Shown here: positions 26,965 to 36,785 of the stretch, in pieces
How positions within the stretch are numbered: the stretch's first letter is position 1
Layout of the letters: every line of letters starts with the position of its first letter
Program-made: the position numbers and the translations under genes
The notes under the pieces: model-generated
Told to the model about the DNA's origin: nothing
What the model saw: only the letters and a program-made list of their open reading frames with translations
Database searches by the model: none
From: Lachnospiraceae bacterium
GTDB lineage: Bacteria; Bacillota; Clostridia; Lachnospirales; Lachnospiraceae
Assembly (NCBI GenBank): GCA_017453065.1
Contig: JAFTKW010000014.1
Location: forward strand, 103,372 to 167,371
DNA: 64,000 bases
Reading direction: 5' to 3'

Positions 26965-27915
26965 CTAGAACAATCTTTCTTCGCCACTGCGCTTAGCCAG
27001 CCAGTTGGCAAAAAGAATTAATACGATACTAACTGCACTCTTAAAGATTCCTGCCGCAGTACCAAGTGAATAGTCACCTTGGCTGATACCCCATTTAAGC
27101 ACGTAAATATCAATTGTCTGAGAGACGCTCTGTACCAAACCATTACCCAAAATGTACTGTACTTCAAATCCTGCATTCAAAACGTTACCTACATTCATAA
27201 GAAGCAGAATCATAATGGTTGGTTTAATACCTGGCAACGTAATATATTTAATCTTTGCCCATCTTCCAGCACCATCGATAGCTGCAGCTTCATACAAACT
27301 TGGGTCAATGGCTGTGATTGCTGCCAAATATACAATGGCATTCCAACCTGTCTCTTTCCAAAGGTTTGCAAAAGCAACGATAGGCCAGAAAAATTCCTTA
27401 TGAGCAAAGAAATTGATTTCCTGTTCAGCTAGACCGAATTTGGTCAAAAGTTCATTGATGATACCCGAAGATGACAAAGCGTCATGCAGGATACCCGTTA
27501 CGATAATCCAGGACAGGAAGTGTGGCAGATAAGAAATCGTCTGCACAATCTTTTTGCCCCATTTGGATCTAAGTTCATTCAATAAGATGGCAAACAGAAT
27601 TGCCATAATAAAAGATGTAACTAAGTTAAGCAAACCCATACACAGGGTATTGCGAAGAACTCTATAAAAGGTTGGATCTTCCAGATTGAACAAGAACTTA
27701 AACTTATCTAATCCGACAAACTGTGAATGTAAAAATCCATCCTTGGGTTTGTAATGCTGAAAAGCGGTAATCCATCCACCAAGCGGCAGATAGTAAAAGA
27801 TAAAGCCATAAATCACAAATATAGCGGACCAAATCAAAAGAACTTTTTGTCTTTTGATCTCTTTCCATGTTATAGGCACTTTTTGCACATCATTATTTGC
27901 CTTTTTTCTTGCCAT
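26965..27915 (-). CDS. Carbohydrate ABC transporter permease, LplB-like
   Basis: 316 residues with a cytoplasmic basic start, six helices and the EAA loop (SLYEAAAIDGAGRWAKIKYITLPGI). FIFYYLPLGGWITAFQHYKP at the N-terminus is characteristic of LplB/YtcP/YteP-like permeases. It forms the heterodimeric channel with the next gene. It follows the binding-protein gene after 111 bp. Confidence 0.93.
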   Translation of the reverse strand: MARKKANNDVQKVPITWKEIKRQKVLLIWSAIFVIYGFIFYYLPLGGWITAFQHYKPKDGFLHSQFVGLDKFKFLFNLEDPTFYRVLRNTLCMGLLNLVTSFIMAILFAILLNELRSKWGKKIVQTISYLPHFLSWIIVTGILHDALSSSGIINELLTKFGLAEQEINFFAHKEFFWPIVAFANLWKETGWNAIVYLAAITAIDPSLYEAAAIDGAGRWAKIKYITLPGIKPTIMILLLMNVGNVLNAGFEVQYILGNGLVQSVSQTIDIYVLKWGISQGDYSLGTAAGIFKSAVSIVLILFANWLAKRSGEERLF

Positions 27916-28026
27916 AAATACTCCTCCCCTGTCAAAACACCAAGTTTTATGTCTTGATATTGAGAGGGCGGCAGCCTCTCAGCTACCGCCGCTCCCTACA
28001 AATAACACTTATGTATTTTAACAGTC

Positions 28027-29676
28027 TTATTGATTAGCCAATGCGATTCTTCTGTCAAGTTCAGCCTGCATTTCAGCAAGGAAATCTTCTGGCTTACATG
28101 CTGCATAAGCATCCATGTACTCTTCCCAAGTTGCATCGAAGTCGTCAGACATAACGAGTTTAGGAAGCCATTCATGTTTTACTTCGCCCATCTTTGTCCA
28201 AGCTACACCACCGGGTGTCTCTGTAGTAAAGTTGTTGGAGAAGGACCACATTGGGTACCAAGGACCAGTTTCAACTTTTGCACTACCAATCATTTCTACG
28301 TATGTAGATACACCATAAGCTGTGAAGCAATCGATTACAGGCTGAGCCAAACCATTGTAGAACTCAGATGTCTGCTCAGATGGAGTCATAGCATTTTTGC
28401 CATCCTCACTAGTACCATTCCACTGTGGGAAATAGGAGTAATCACAAAGGTGAGAAGCCTTGTAGTCTGTGTCAGCTGCTTTTGCTCTCATCTCTTCTGT
28501 TCTGTAGTACAAACCATTCTCATCTACGAGATAGTCAACACCTTCTACACCCCAGAAACGAAGGTCATGAATTTCCTGTGTCAAGCAATCGCTGATGAAT
28601 TTGAATGCTTTGTCTGGATCCTTACAGTCAACTGTGATGGAAACACCACTGGATGGATTGAGTGTGTCACCATAAGAGTGCCACTGGTTTTCCATACCTT
28701 CGTCGATTGTAAGTCCAAGAGGAATGTAGTTACATCCCTTAAGATCGAGTCCCTGAGATTTGAATACGTCTGTGATTGTATAGTTGAAATCCCAGTTCTG
28801 GTCACACATACCAAGTACACGACCAGTAGAAAGTTTTGCGATATATTCGTCGTATGTCTGAGTAGCAAACTCAGTATCCATCATACCCATAGCAAACTGC
28901 TCGTTCAATTTCTTAAGGTATCTCTTTGTTGTTTCTGTTGTGTTGTAGTCTACAACTTTCTTTGTATCTACATCAACGATAACAGAACCATCGTTTGGAT
29001 ATCCATCAAGGAACTGTCCAGCGTTTTCGATACAGAAGTATCTCCAGTCTTCACAAAGAGCTGTGTAAGGGATAACTTCTGTGCCATCTTCCAATGTTGG
29101 ATTAGCTTTTGCGTAATCGTTAAGCACTTTAAAGTACTCATCAAGAGTGTTGATTTCAGGATATCCTGCCCACTCAAGTACTCTTGCCTGAATCCAGAAT
29201 GCTTCGTCATTGTGTGTTGTTGTTTTTGGTTCGCCATGAGTGTTACCGAATGCATTGATCCAGTAGATGTGTCCATCATCCTGACGGAACATTTCCCACT
29301 CAGCTTCTGTAAAGTAATTCTTTACATTTGGATACTGCTCAATATAGTCATCAAGTGGAATGAGTGCTCCAGCTTCGTACAACTGAATGTGTGCATCAGA
29401 ACCATTGATGAAGTCAGGATAATCACCACCAGCGATGATAGTACCTACTGCTTCTGCGTCAGTCTGACCTGTGAGCCATGTTTCTTTTACCTTAACACCA
29501 GTTTTTTCTGCGATGATCTGCATTACTTCGTTGTCATCGTTTTTCTCGGAGCCTGGCATAGCGATGAACATAGAGAATTCTGTGATATCGCCGGATTTTG
29601 CTCCCCCACAACCTGTGAGCACGCTTGCAAGCATTGCTAAGCTTAACATACATGCCGCTAACTTTTTAAATTTCAT
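28027..29676 (-). CDS. Extracellular solute-binding lipoprotein of the sugar ABC importer
   Basis: 549 residues with a lipoprotein signal (lipobox LTGC, Cys23). Length and content (DITEFSMFIAMPGSE, GGDYPDFI, LIPLDDYIEQYPN) match LplA/YtcQ-type binding proteins, which bind oligosaccharides such as pectin, mannan or xylan fragments. The first gene of the importer operon in transcription order after the YesM/YesN regulators; GGGAGG precedes the start. The ligand cannot be told from sequence. Confidence 0.92.
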   Translation of the reverse strand: MKFKKLAACMLSLAMLASVLTGCGGAKSGDITEFSMFIAMPGSEKNDDNEVMQIIAEKTGVKVKETWLTGQTDAEAVGTIIAGGDYPDFINGSDAHIQLYEAGALIPLDDYIEQYPNVKNYFTEAEWEMFRQDDGHIYWINAFGNTHGEPKTTTHNDEAFWIQARVLEWAGYPEINTLDEYFKVLNDYAKANPTLEDGTEVIPYTALCEDWRYFCIENAGQFLDGYPNDGSVIVDVDTKKVVDYNTTETTKRYLKKLNEQFAMGMMDTEFATQTYDEYIAKLSTGRVLGMCDQNWDFNYTITDVFKSQGLDLKGCNYIPLGLTIDEGMENQWHSYGDTLNPSSGVSITVDCKDPDKAFKFISDCLTQEIHDLRFWGVEGVDYLVDENGLYYRTEEMRAKAADTDYKASHLCDYSYFPQWNGTSEDGKNAMTPSEQTSEFYNGLAQPVIDCFTAYGVSTYVEMIGSAKVETGPWYPMWSFSNNFTTETPGGVAWTKMGEVKHEWLPKLVMSDDFDATWEEYMDAYAACKPEDFLAEMQAELDRRIALANQ

Positions 29677-29766
29677 ACTTTACCTCCCTTTTTTTGTACG
29701 AATATTTAATGCAAATTAATAGTATCGCCAAATGACGAAATTTGTAACCCGAGTAACTCAAACAAA

Positions 29767-29796
29767 AAACGGGATAAATTCTAGTTTCTTTATCCC
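29767..29796 (-). terminator. Terminator after the response-regulator gene
   Basis: A perfect 10-bp stem ACGGGATAAA/TTTATCCCGT, flanked by T-runs on both strands. It separates the YesM/YesN pair from the importer operon. Confidence 0.88.
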
Positions 29797-29814
29797 GTCT
29801 TTTTCTAGGTTCCA

Positions 29815-31416
29815 TTAATCAACTTGTCCTACATTTCTGCGGTACTTGGCAGGTGTACAACCCATCTGTTCAATGAATTTACTGATAAAATAGTCCGTAT
29901 CGTGATAACCTACTTCTTCTGCAATCTGACTGATTTTTTTGTCGGTTTGCAGAAGTTGTTTTGTAGCCACACTTATTCGATAACTACTGAGATAGTCCTT
30001 AAAGGACTGTCCGTATTTTTTCCTAAAAATCTGTCCCAAATAAGAACTATTCAGGAAATACTTCTGACTAAGTTCTCGAAGTGTTAGATTCTCCGCATAG
30101 TGTTCTTTTACTTCTCTTTCCAGTTCCTGCAAAATACCTCGTGAACTATTTTTGCGAAGTTGAATCAAGTAATCGGCATATTCATGTGCAAACTCCAGCA
30201 AATAGTTCTGTCCATGAGGTGCAATCCCCTGCTCCGAAATCTTTTCACCAATAAACTGCATTACCTCCTCTTGATTCACTGTTTCATCCTGTTCTACTGC
30301 CAAATGAATCAACTGGAACAACAGGTAATTTACATTCATTGAAACCGTCTTGCTGTCTGTACCAGTAGATTCCATTTCCGCAAAAAAGCTGTTCACACTG
30401 TCTACAATATCTGCTTCTTTATTCTGCTCAATCGCTACAATGAGACGATCCAGACTCTTTTTGCAAATCATGACTCTTCCAGAATTTGCCTGCACTTCAT
30501 CCTCGTAGTAATAGACACGTTTGCGTTCCTTGAATCCTTTCAGGGTCCTAAGAGCGCAAGCAGAACTGTAGGAATTGGATAACTTGTTAATACCCGAAAC
30601 CCCTTTGCCTACCAGCAGAGAGACCTTTAAGTCCGGGTGATATACTTCCATGTACGCCTGCATCTTTGAAAGATATTCTTCCATAGTGATGCCTTCGTCC
30701 AAAGCCATATAGTCACAATAAACCAGTCCCACATCATACGTCTCTTCTAATCCATATATATCATGTAGCAAATGATCTGCATTGTCTCCCAAAAAGGATG
30801 CACATGCCTCAAAAAGCTTTTTCTTCAATGCATAGACCTCATCATCCGCCAATTCCTTTAGGCTTGAGATATCATCCAGCGAAACATGTACAAAATGAAT
30901 CGGCACACTCAATCTCATATTGCTTCTGACATATTCTGCAGCAATTCGATCTTCTTTCCCTTTCAACAAAGTTCTTAGATTGTTTTCCAAATCAATCCTG
31001 CTTAGACGTCTTCTGTCTTCTTGTCTCTTGATTGTAATCTGCTTCTTGGCAGCCACAGACCTAAGACTATCCACCAAAGCTTTCTCCTGAATCGGTTTTA
31101 ATATGTAGTCTGTGCATCCGTACTTTATAGCCTGTTTGGCAAATCCAAAATCTCCATATCCACTGAGTAGCACAATATAGGCATCCGACAATGCTTTTTC
31201 GCGAATCTGCTTAATCATCTCCAAACCATCCATCTCTGGCATTCGGATATCCGTAATGATCAAATCAACTGGTTCGCTTTTCAAATATTCAATTGCTTCC
31301 ACACCATTGATTGCTGTTTTGGCAATCTCATATCCTTCCGCCTCCCAGTCAATCAATTTTTGTAACCCACAAGTGATAATGGGCTCATCATCGACCAGCA
31401 TCACTTTCAAGTTCAT
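29815..31416 (-). CDS. YesN-type response regulator with AraC DNA-binding domain
   Basis: About 533 residues. The N-terminal receiver domain shows VMLVDDEP and the phosphorylation site in LIITDIRMPEMDG. A long middle region follows, then a C-terminal AraC helix-turn-helix pair (LTLRELSQKYFLNSSYLGQIFR and the second helix IAEEVGYHDTDYFISKFI). It is expected to activate the adjacent sugar importer when its partner kinase senses ligand. I chose the ATG at 31416 because AGGGGTG lies at the right distance. The start overlaps the end of the kinase gene by 29 bp, which implies coupled translation. Confidence 0.93.
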   Translation of the reverse strand: MNLKVMLVDDEPIITCGLQKLIDWEAEGYEIAKTAINGVEAIEYLKSEPVDLIITDIRMPEMDGLEMIKQIREKALSDAYIVLLSGYGDFGFAKQAIKYGCTDYILKPIQEKALVDSLRSVAAKKQITIKRQEDRRRLSRIDLENNLRTLLKGKEDRIAAEYVRSNMRLSVPIHFVHVSLDDISSLKELADDEVYALKKKLFEACASFLGDNADHLLHDIYGLEETYDVGLVYCDYMALDEGITMEEYLSKMQAYMEVYHPDLKVSLLVGKGVSGINKLSNSYSSACALRTLKGFKERKRVYYYEDEVQANSGRVMICKKSLDRLIVAIEQNKEADIVDSVNSFFAEMESTGTDSKTVSMNVNYLLFQLIHLAVEQDETVNQEEVMQFIGEKISEQGIAPHGQNYLLEFAHEYADYLIQLRKNSSRGILQELEREVKEHYAENLTLRELSQKYFLNSSYLGQIFRKKYGQSFKDYLSSYRISVATKQLLQTDKKISQIAEEVGYHDTDYFISKFIEQMGCTPAKYRRNVGQVD

Positions 31417-33025
31417 TTTCTTCACCCCTTGCACTTTTCAAATACTTTGTAGGTACCTTAATCAAAATGAATGTACCAATCCCCAATTCACTTTCTATTT
31501 CAAACTCTGTATGTCCATCTGTCAGCATCTTTAAACGCAGGGCTGCATTAATGATACCCACATGCTCTTCTACCTTTAAATCACTTATGGTATACTGCTT
31601 GATTTTGCGAAGCCACTCCGCGGTCATCTCCTCAGTCATTCCACATCCAGTGTCTTCAATCTCAAGACAAAGATTGCTCTGTTTTTTGTAAATTCTCACA
31701 TATATGTGTCCACCAGCCGTTTTGCCTTCCATTCCATGAACACAAGCATTCTCCACAAAAGTAACCAAAGTCATCTTTGGAATCAAATAACTGCCACATT
31801 CTTCTGCCAGTTCCAAAGTATACTTTAATCGGTCCTCAAATCGATATTTCTGTATTTGCAAGTAAGCCTCAATAAGCTGCATTTCCTCCGAAATAGACAC
31901 TTGGTCAGAAGACCAATTTACATTTTCTCTCTCCAGAAGCGCCAAACTTTCTATCATCTTGGCAGTCTCCGCCTCGCCCTTCAACATACTATGCATACGA
32001 ATGCTCTCTAGTACATTAAACAAAAAATGTGGATTGATCTGAGACTGCAAAGCCAAAAGTTCCGCATTTTTTCTAGCAATGTCATTCTCTTGCCTCTCCA
32101 ACTTATTCTGATATGTAACTCGCACTATCATGTTTGGAATTACAATATTTACTGCCAGAACTAGCAAAATGTACCATATGTTTTGAGTAAGAAAGTTTAA
32201 GAAAGTATGGTTTGGTCTTACCACCATAATCTCAAATTCTTTGCCGTAAAGCTGCAATGTGTCTGAGTAACTGATTTGCAAAGACGTATCCATCGTTTCA
32301 AAATCTTTTGCATATTGCAAATGTCCATCATTGGTAAAAATGATTTTCCCATTATCGCAAACATAAACCAGTGCTTCATAATTACTGTTGTTCATTTTGC
32401 GAACAATGCTGCTGTAATCTATATCTACTTTGACAAATTTTGTGTGCTTTAGATTTTTAAAATAATCCAGTTTTCGCACCAGTGAAATCTTTCGCTTCGC
32501 AGACCCCCAAAAGTCACTTGGATCGTAATAACACATCAACAAAGTACTGTACTTCGAATCCTCCCAAGACGGATACCAAACTTCCTTCTGTGCCACTTCT
32601 ATTTTCTGAAAGTGGTCACCATTGATAATGCTAGGATTGTCCACATAAATATTTAATATATAATTACTCGAACTAAAAAAACTATCATACAACGTATCCT
32701 TGAAATACATTTTTCGTTCGAAATAATCCACTGTGGACTGATAGTCATAATCCAAAAAATCATTTATAGCCTGACTTAAATAAACGCTATTTCCTTTCTC
32801 TGCTGCGGCCTGTATCGTATTGGTCAAATCGTACTTTACAGCGGAAACTATATTCTGCGCAATGTACAGCTGTTCACTTTTTTCCTTCTGAATAAGTAAC
32901 CCCAAAAGGAACCCATCTGCCACCACAAGAGGCAATATAAATATAAGGGTATAGAACAGCCCCATCTTCTTTTTTTTCGTATATTCCTTCTTAACTAAAT
33001 TGAGTTTTTCTTTCCATTTCCCCAT
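31388..33025 (-). CDS. YesM-type sensor histidine kinase
   Basis: About 545 residues. A transmembrane helix near the N-terminus (LFYTLIFILPLVVADGFLLG), a large extracellular sensor region and a second helix (FLTQNIWYILLVLAVNIVI) precede the His_kinase domain with the phospho-acceptor motif NPHFLFNVLE and an ATP-binding domain with EIEDTGCGM. No clear HAMP domain was seen. It should sense an extracellular sugar-related signal and phosphorylate the overlapping YesN-type regulator. I use the ATG at 33025, with GAGGGC 6 bp before it, over a GTG at 33049. Confidence 0.93.
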   Translation of the reverse strand: MGKWKEKLNLVKKEYTKKKKMGLFYTLIFILPLVVADGFLLGLLIQKEKSEQLYIAQNIVSAVKYDLTNTIQAAAEKGNSVYLSQAINDFLDYDYQSTVDYFERKMYFKDTLYDSFFSSSNYILNIYVDNPSIINGDHFQKIEVAQKEVWYPSWEDSKYSTLLMCYYDPSDFWGSAKRKISLVRKLDYFKNLKHTKFVKVDIDYSSIVRKMNNSNYEALVYVCDNGKIIFTNDGHLQYAKDFETMDTSLQISYSDTLQLYGKEFEIMVVRPNHTFLNFLTQNIWYILLVLAVNIVIPNMIVRVTYQNKLERQENDIARKNAELLALQSQINPHFLFNVLESIRMHSMLKGEAETAKMIESLALLERENVNWSSDQVSISEEMQLIEAYLQIQKYRFEDRLKYTLELAEECGSYLIPKMTLVTFVENACVHGMEGKTAGGHIYVRIYKKQSNLCLEIEDTGCGMTEEMTAEWLRKIKQYTISDLKVEEHVGIINAALRLKMLTDGHTEFEIESELGIGTFILIKVPTKYLKSARGEENELESDAGR

Positions 33026-33168
33026 AGTCTTGCCCTCTATGTTCCCCACTATTTCATTTTACAGTTAACCAATCTGGATGGGCATCTCATCGGTTGCTTT
33101 TTTCTTCCTAGGAAATGCTTTCTTTATCGTAAAAAATTGGGCAATATTTGCATTTTTACATAAAATAA

Positions 33169-33192
33169 GCCTTGCCACTTTCGTAGCAAGGC
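33169..33192 (-). terminator. Terminator of the chemoreceptor gene
   Basis: A 7-bp stem GCCTTGC/GCAAGGC (33169-33175 with 33186-33192) followed on the minus strand by TTATTTTAT, 28 bp after the stop. Confidence 0.75.
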
Positions 33193-33220
33193 CTAAATTC
33201 ATAGCAATATTAGAGAAATA

Positions 33221-34687
33221 TTAGAAAGCTGTCAACTGTTTTGCAAGTTCGTAGATAGACTCGAAAATCTCTTTACATCTTGCCAAATCTCTCACCGCCT
33301 CATTGGTTGCAACCAATGCTTCGTTGGAAGAAGCAGCCACCTCTTCACTAGTTGCAGAGAGCTGTGAAATATGATCGTAAATCATGTCTGCAGAATCCAT
33401 AGTCTGCTGTGAACCACGCTGTACCAAATCCACTTTATCAGAGAGTTTGCGAACTTCCGCTTCAACCTCTTCGAATTTTTCTTTAGTCTTAGCAATCAAT
33501 TCGTTCTGTTTCTGAACACTCTCAGTAGAGTTATCAATACTTGTATTTGCTTTCTTCATATCGTCATTCAGCTCTTTGATGATATTGGTGATGTTGGTAG
33601 ATGCTTCCTGAGTATCTTCAGAAAGTTTACGAATTTCTTCCGCAACTACGGAGAAACCTCTTCCAGCTTCACCTGCTCTAGCAGCCTCAATACTTGCATT
33701 GAGTGCAAGCAAATTGGTCTGACCAGAAATATTGATGATGGAGTCTACGAAACCGAGCACCTTGTCCACTTTAAGAGTAAGTTCTGCGATTACTTCTTCC
33801 ATCTGCTTACTATAGTAACTTACATTGTCTGCCTGTTTGCCAAGTTCAATTACATACTCGGAACCTTCTGCTACAGTTGCAACTGCAGTCTGTGAAGAAC
33901 CAACCATCTCATTAGTAGCTTCATTTGCTTCCTGTGTGTAATCACGGATTTCACTACAGATAGTAACCTGACCCTGAATTGCTTCCGCTGTACCTTCTAC
34001 GCTATCTGCGATATTGGACATTGCAACGTTGCTGTTTGCAAAGCCTTCATCCAGATTGTGAAGCATGCCCATAGCTTCGTCAAAGTAACCATTGATCTGA
34101 TTAGCAACATTCAGCATCAACTTGTTGTTTTCTTCCTGCTTCTTCGCATTTTCCATCAAGGCTTCTGCGTTTTCAGCATTGAACTTAACCATCAGTTTAC
34201 TAATTAAAATTGCTGAATAACCAACCAATACGCAAATGAAAATAGTAACTACCATGGTACTTCCATCACTACCATCAATTTTGTCCATGTTTATTACCAA
34301 TCGAGCAATATTCGCCACGAACGCACAGCAACACATGCTTATAATCATCTTGGTATTGCAGTACACCATGGCAGCTATAACGATAGGGAAGAAATACATT
34401 CCTGTCGCTTCTGTGCCGTTTACTAGACGAATTACAACATACATAACAGTTGCAGAAATCAGCATACCATATGTACAAATTTCTGTGTCCTTTTTTGCAA
34501 CGAACAACACAATCGTAAATATGGTTGCAATTGCAGTTACAACAAGCTGTAGCAGGACTTTACCTGTCATCGCTGCTGCACCACCGACAGCCACAAACGC
34601 TGCCAACGTAAACAAAACATACAACATAATCACAATGATTACTGGGAACACTACCCGGTTCGCTCTTTTGATTTGATCCTTTGACAT
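33221..34687 (-). CDS. Methyl-accepting chemotaxis protein with polytopic membrane domain
   Basis: 488 residues. The first 190 residues contain five or six closely spaced hydrophobic helices with almost no extracellular loop, followed by a coiled-coil signalling domain. The conserved hairpin tip reads [20 protein letters not shown] then [16 protein letters not shown]. There is no periplasmic-style ligand domain and no obvious HAMP domain, so it probably senses a membrane-related cue or energy state. An extended -10 (TGCTAAAAT, minus strand, 34748-34756) lies about 60 bp upstream. It sits alone between terminators. Confidence 0.9.
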   Translation of the reverse strand: MSKDQIKRANRVVFPVIIVIMLYVLFTLAAFVAVGGAAAMTGKVLLQLVVTAIATIFTIVLFVAKKDTEICTYGMLISATVMYVVIRLVNGTEATGMYFFPIVIAAMVYCNTKMIISMCCCAFVANIARLVINMDKIDGSDGSTMVVTIFICVLVGYSAILISKLMVKFNAENAEALMENAKKQEENNKLMLNVANQINGYFDEAMGMLHNLDEGFANSNVAMSNIADSVEGTAEAIQGQVTICSEIRDYTQEANEATNEMVGSSQTAVATVAEGSEYVIELGKQADNVSYYSKQMEEVIAELTLKVDKVLGFVDSIINISGQTNLLALNASIEAARAGEAGRGFSVVAEEIRKLSEDTQEASTNITNIIKELNDDMKKANTSIDNSTESVQKQNELIAKTKEKFEEVEAEVRKLSDKVDLVQRGSQQTMDSADMIYDHISQLSATSEEVAASSNEALVATNEAVRDLARCKEIFESIYELAKQLTAF

Positions 34688-34846
34688 AGCTTTACTTCCT
34701 CTTTCGCTTTCTATTTTCAGACAATGTCCGAATTTGTTTGTTAATTCATTTTAGCACGTCAAAGCGAAAATGTACATACAAATTTAAATAAAATTTGTAT
34801 TTTTTCGACTTCTTTTTACTTGTTTATATTTTCACAATTTTTTGCT

Positions 34847-35995
34847 TTATCTGAGCACTTCAAAATTTTTATAAAATAATTCCCAATTGGCTCTCCACCA
34901 CCTCATCAACTGCCAGTAGCCACAGCCGCCTAGATTAAACTCCTTGATAAGATTGAATTTGCCTTGAATACTTCTTACGTCCTCAAACCACACCTCATGC
35001 TGTACTCCTGCTACCCCATAAGTAAAAAAAGGACTCTGTGCCAGTTCATCAAACTGAATCGGCACGCCTTGCTGTAGTGCGATTCGAACCGCTTCTACAT
35101 TTCCAATAGTGGTAGCAGCAGTTACTCCCCTTTCATAGGGCAAAGGCCAATCATAACCATAATTTGGAATCCCCAAATCAATCTTGGCAGGTTCTATTTC
35201 CGTCACCGCATACTCAATTACTCTGCGCACCTGATTCAGCGGTGCAACAGGAAGTGGTGGTCCATAGGTGTATCCCCACTCATAAGTCATAATTAGAGCA
35301 TGGTCTACAATCTCCCCCAATGCTCTATAGTCCTTACCCTCATACAAAAGGCCTCTTTGGTCTGCACTAGTCTTGGGTGCCAATGCAATAGAGGTATGAA
35401 ATCCGTTGGCGCGCATCTGCTCCGCTATCTGTCGTACAAAGTCTGTAAAAGCATCTCTGTCCTCCGCCAAAATATACTCAAAGTCAATATCCACTCCCCT
35501 ATATCCTTTTTCATACATTACAGAAAGTAGATTTCCTATGAGTGTATCGATGGCCTGTTGGTTGTTTACCACTCTGCTAATCAATATGTTACTGAAATTC
35601 CCCTGTTCATCAAAAGGTGTCAACGTCAAAATCGGCTGTACAAAAGCCTCCTGTGCCAAGGAAATCATCCAGTCCTCCGAAAACCATGGCGGCACCAGTT
35701 CCCCTCCCGGCGTAAATCCATAAGAAAAAATGGCAAGTTCAGACAAATAGGGTAACGTTTGTTTCAGCACCCATTCACTGATAAAGGGATAGGCGTAACC
35801 ATATACCCTCAAACTTTCGCTGGGTGTGCTGGTCTCGTCGAGCACAACCAACAAAGCCTGCCCTACCACCAAGTCATAAGGAGACACCAATTGATTGATT
35901 TCTATGATGCTATTTGCTTCCACACCAAATCTTCCTGCAATATCACCCACCGTATCCCCAGGCTGTACCACATAAATTTCCACACCTTCTGGCAT
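34847..35995 (-). CDS. YaaH/SleL-like LysM plus GH18 spore peptidoglycan hydrolase
   Basis: About 382 residues. A LysM repeat at the N-terminus (IYVVQPGDTVGDIAGRFG) binds peptidoglycan. A GH18-type barrel follows with the catalytic motif GVDIDFEY, whose Glu is the general acid. Proteins of this architecture (YaaH, SleL) are spore-associated N-acetylglucosaminidases that act on cortex fragments during germination. There is no signal peptide, as in YaaH. The ATG at 35995 is chosen because of the strong AAGGGGG site just upstream; reading further upstream gives unrelated residues. Confidence 0.88.
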   Translation of the reverse strand: MPEGVEIYVVQPGDTVGDIAGRFGVEANSIIEINQLVSPYDLVVGQALLVVLDETSTPSESLRVYGYAYPFISEWVLKQTLPYLSELAIFSYGFTPGGELVPPWFSEDWMISLAQEAFVQPILTLTPFDEQGNFSNILISRVVNNQQAIDTLIGNLLSVMYEKGYRGVDIDFEYILAEDRDAFTDFVRQIAEQMRANGFHTSIALAPKTSADQRGLLYEGKDYRALGEIVDHALIMTYEWGYTYGPPLPVAPLNQVRRVIEYAVTEIEPAKIDLGIPNYGYDWPLPYERGVTAATTIGNVEAVRIALQQGVPIQFDELAQSPFFTYGVAGVQHEVWFEDVRSIQGKFNLIKEFNLGGCGYWQLMRWWRANWELFYKNFEVLR

Positions 35996-36092
35996 AGCGT
36001 CCCCCTTGATGTCTATATATACTATCCTATGCGATGGGCTTTCAATTTGCGCTTGCCTTTCAGCTACCACGCTCACCTTGCCCCATAGAAAA

Positions 36093-36124
36093 AGCCCCTC
36101 TTGGTGTCTTGACCAAAAGGGGCT
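36093..36124 (-). terminator. Terminator after the CD3324-type gene
   Basis: Stem AGCCCCT/AGGGGCT (36093-36099 with 36118-36124), with an inner TTGGT/ACCAA stem, followed by TTTTT on the minus strand. Confidence 0.85.
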
Positions 36125-36128
36125 GTCA

Positions 36129-36785
36129 TTATAATTTTGCCTGATGAAATTGTTTGCTATATTGATTTAGGTAAAATCCATGCTCTGCCACATCTGGCAC
36201 AAAGATAAAGGCATGATGCGAATTCACCTTATTCTCCTTGAGCTGCTCCAGCATGCTTTCCTTTCCCTGAAAAACAAACTTCCCATTTTCAAAGACAAGA
36301 ACCATAGGTTCTAAAGGATTGTCACAGCCGCATCCTAATGTATCTTTCACCTCATCTATCAGGCGCAGCGGAATCTTTACCAAACCGTCACATAGCCACT
36401 GCTCTGGAAAGCTCCCTTCTCCAAATCTGGTCACAAAGTAAGTCCGAATCCATTCTTCATCCAGTCCCATCTCACTGTATGAAATAGCACAGGCTAATGT
36501 GGCATCAAAAGGAACACATTCCTGCTTTTTTCCATACACAATCTTCTTAATGGAATCAATGGACAAAAAGTATTCCTCCGCCAGTTCACGGATACCTTTT
36601 CCCAGCGCATATTCATTATAAATACGCTGATTTCGTTTTAGAAGCTTCTGCCTGGAGCCAGACACACTTCCCCATGCCTTTGGCTCTTCCTTTTGCGGAA
36701 TATATAAGAGTTTTCCCGCAGCGTATTTTTGCACCTGCTTTAGCAATTCTGGCGGTAGCATATCCTTTGCATTTTCGTATTTCAT
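36129..36785 (-). CDS. CD3324-type DNA-binding protein with a C-terminal extension
   Basis: 218 residues. The first 90 residues resemble CD3324-family proteins: MKYENAKDMLPPELLKQVQKY, then YIPQK, WG, SGSR and a Mor-like helix-turn-helix (IRELAEEYFLSIDSIKKIVY). The C-terminal 120 residues are not recognised; they include CGCDNP and a beta-rich end. The stop of the upstream kinase-like gene overlaps its start by 4 bp (ATGA), so the two are made together. The role is probably regulatory but unproven. Confidence 0.65.
   Translation of the reverse strand: MKYENAKDMLPPELLKQVQKYAAGKLLYIPQKEEPKAWGSVSGSRQKLLKRNQRIYNEYALGKGIRELAEEYFLSIDSIKKIVYGKKQECVPFDATLACAISYSEMGLDEEWIRTYFVTRFGEGSFPEQWLCDGLVKIPLRLIDEVKDTLGCGCDNPLEPMVLVFENGKFVFQGKESMLEQLKENKVNSHHAFIFVPDVAEHGFYLNQYSKQFHQAKL

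Noticed and set aside
28030-29640. Plus-strand reading frame of 536 codons
   Set aside because: Antisense over the whole solute-binding protein gene; composition is Cys/Phe/Val-rich and typical of a shadow frame.
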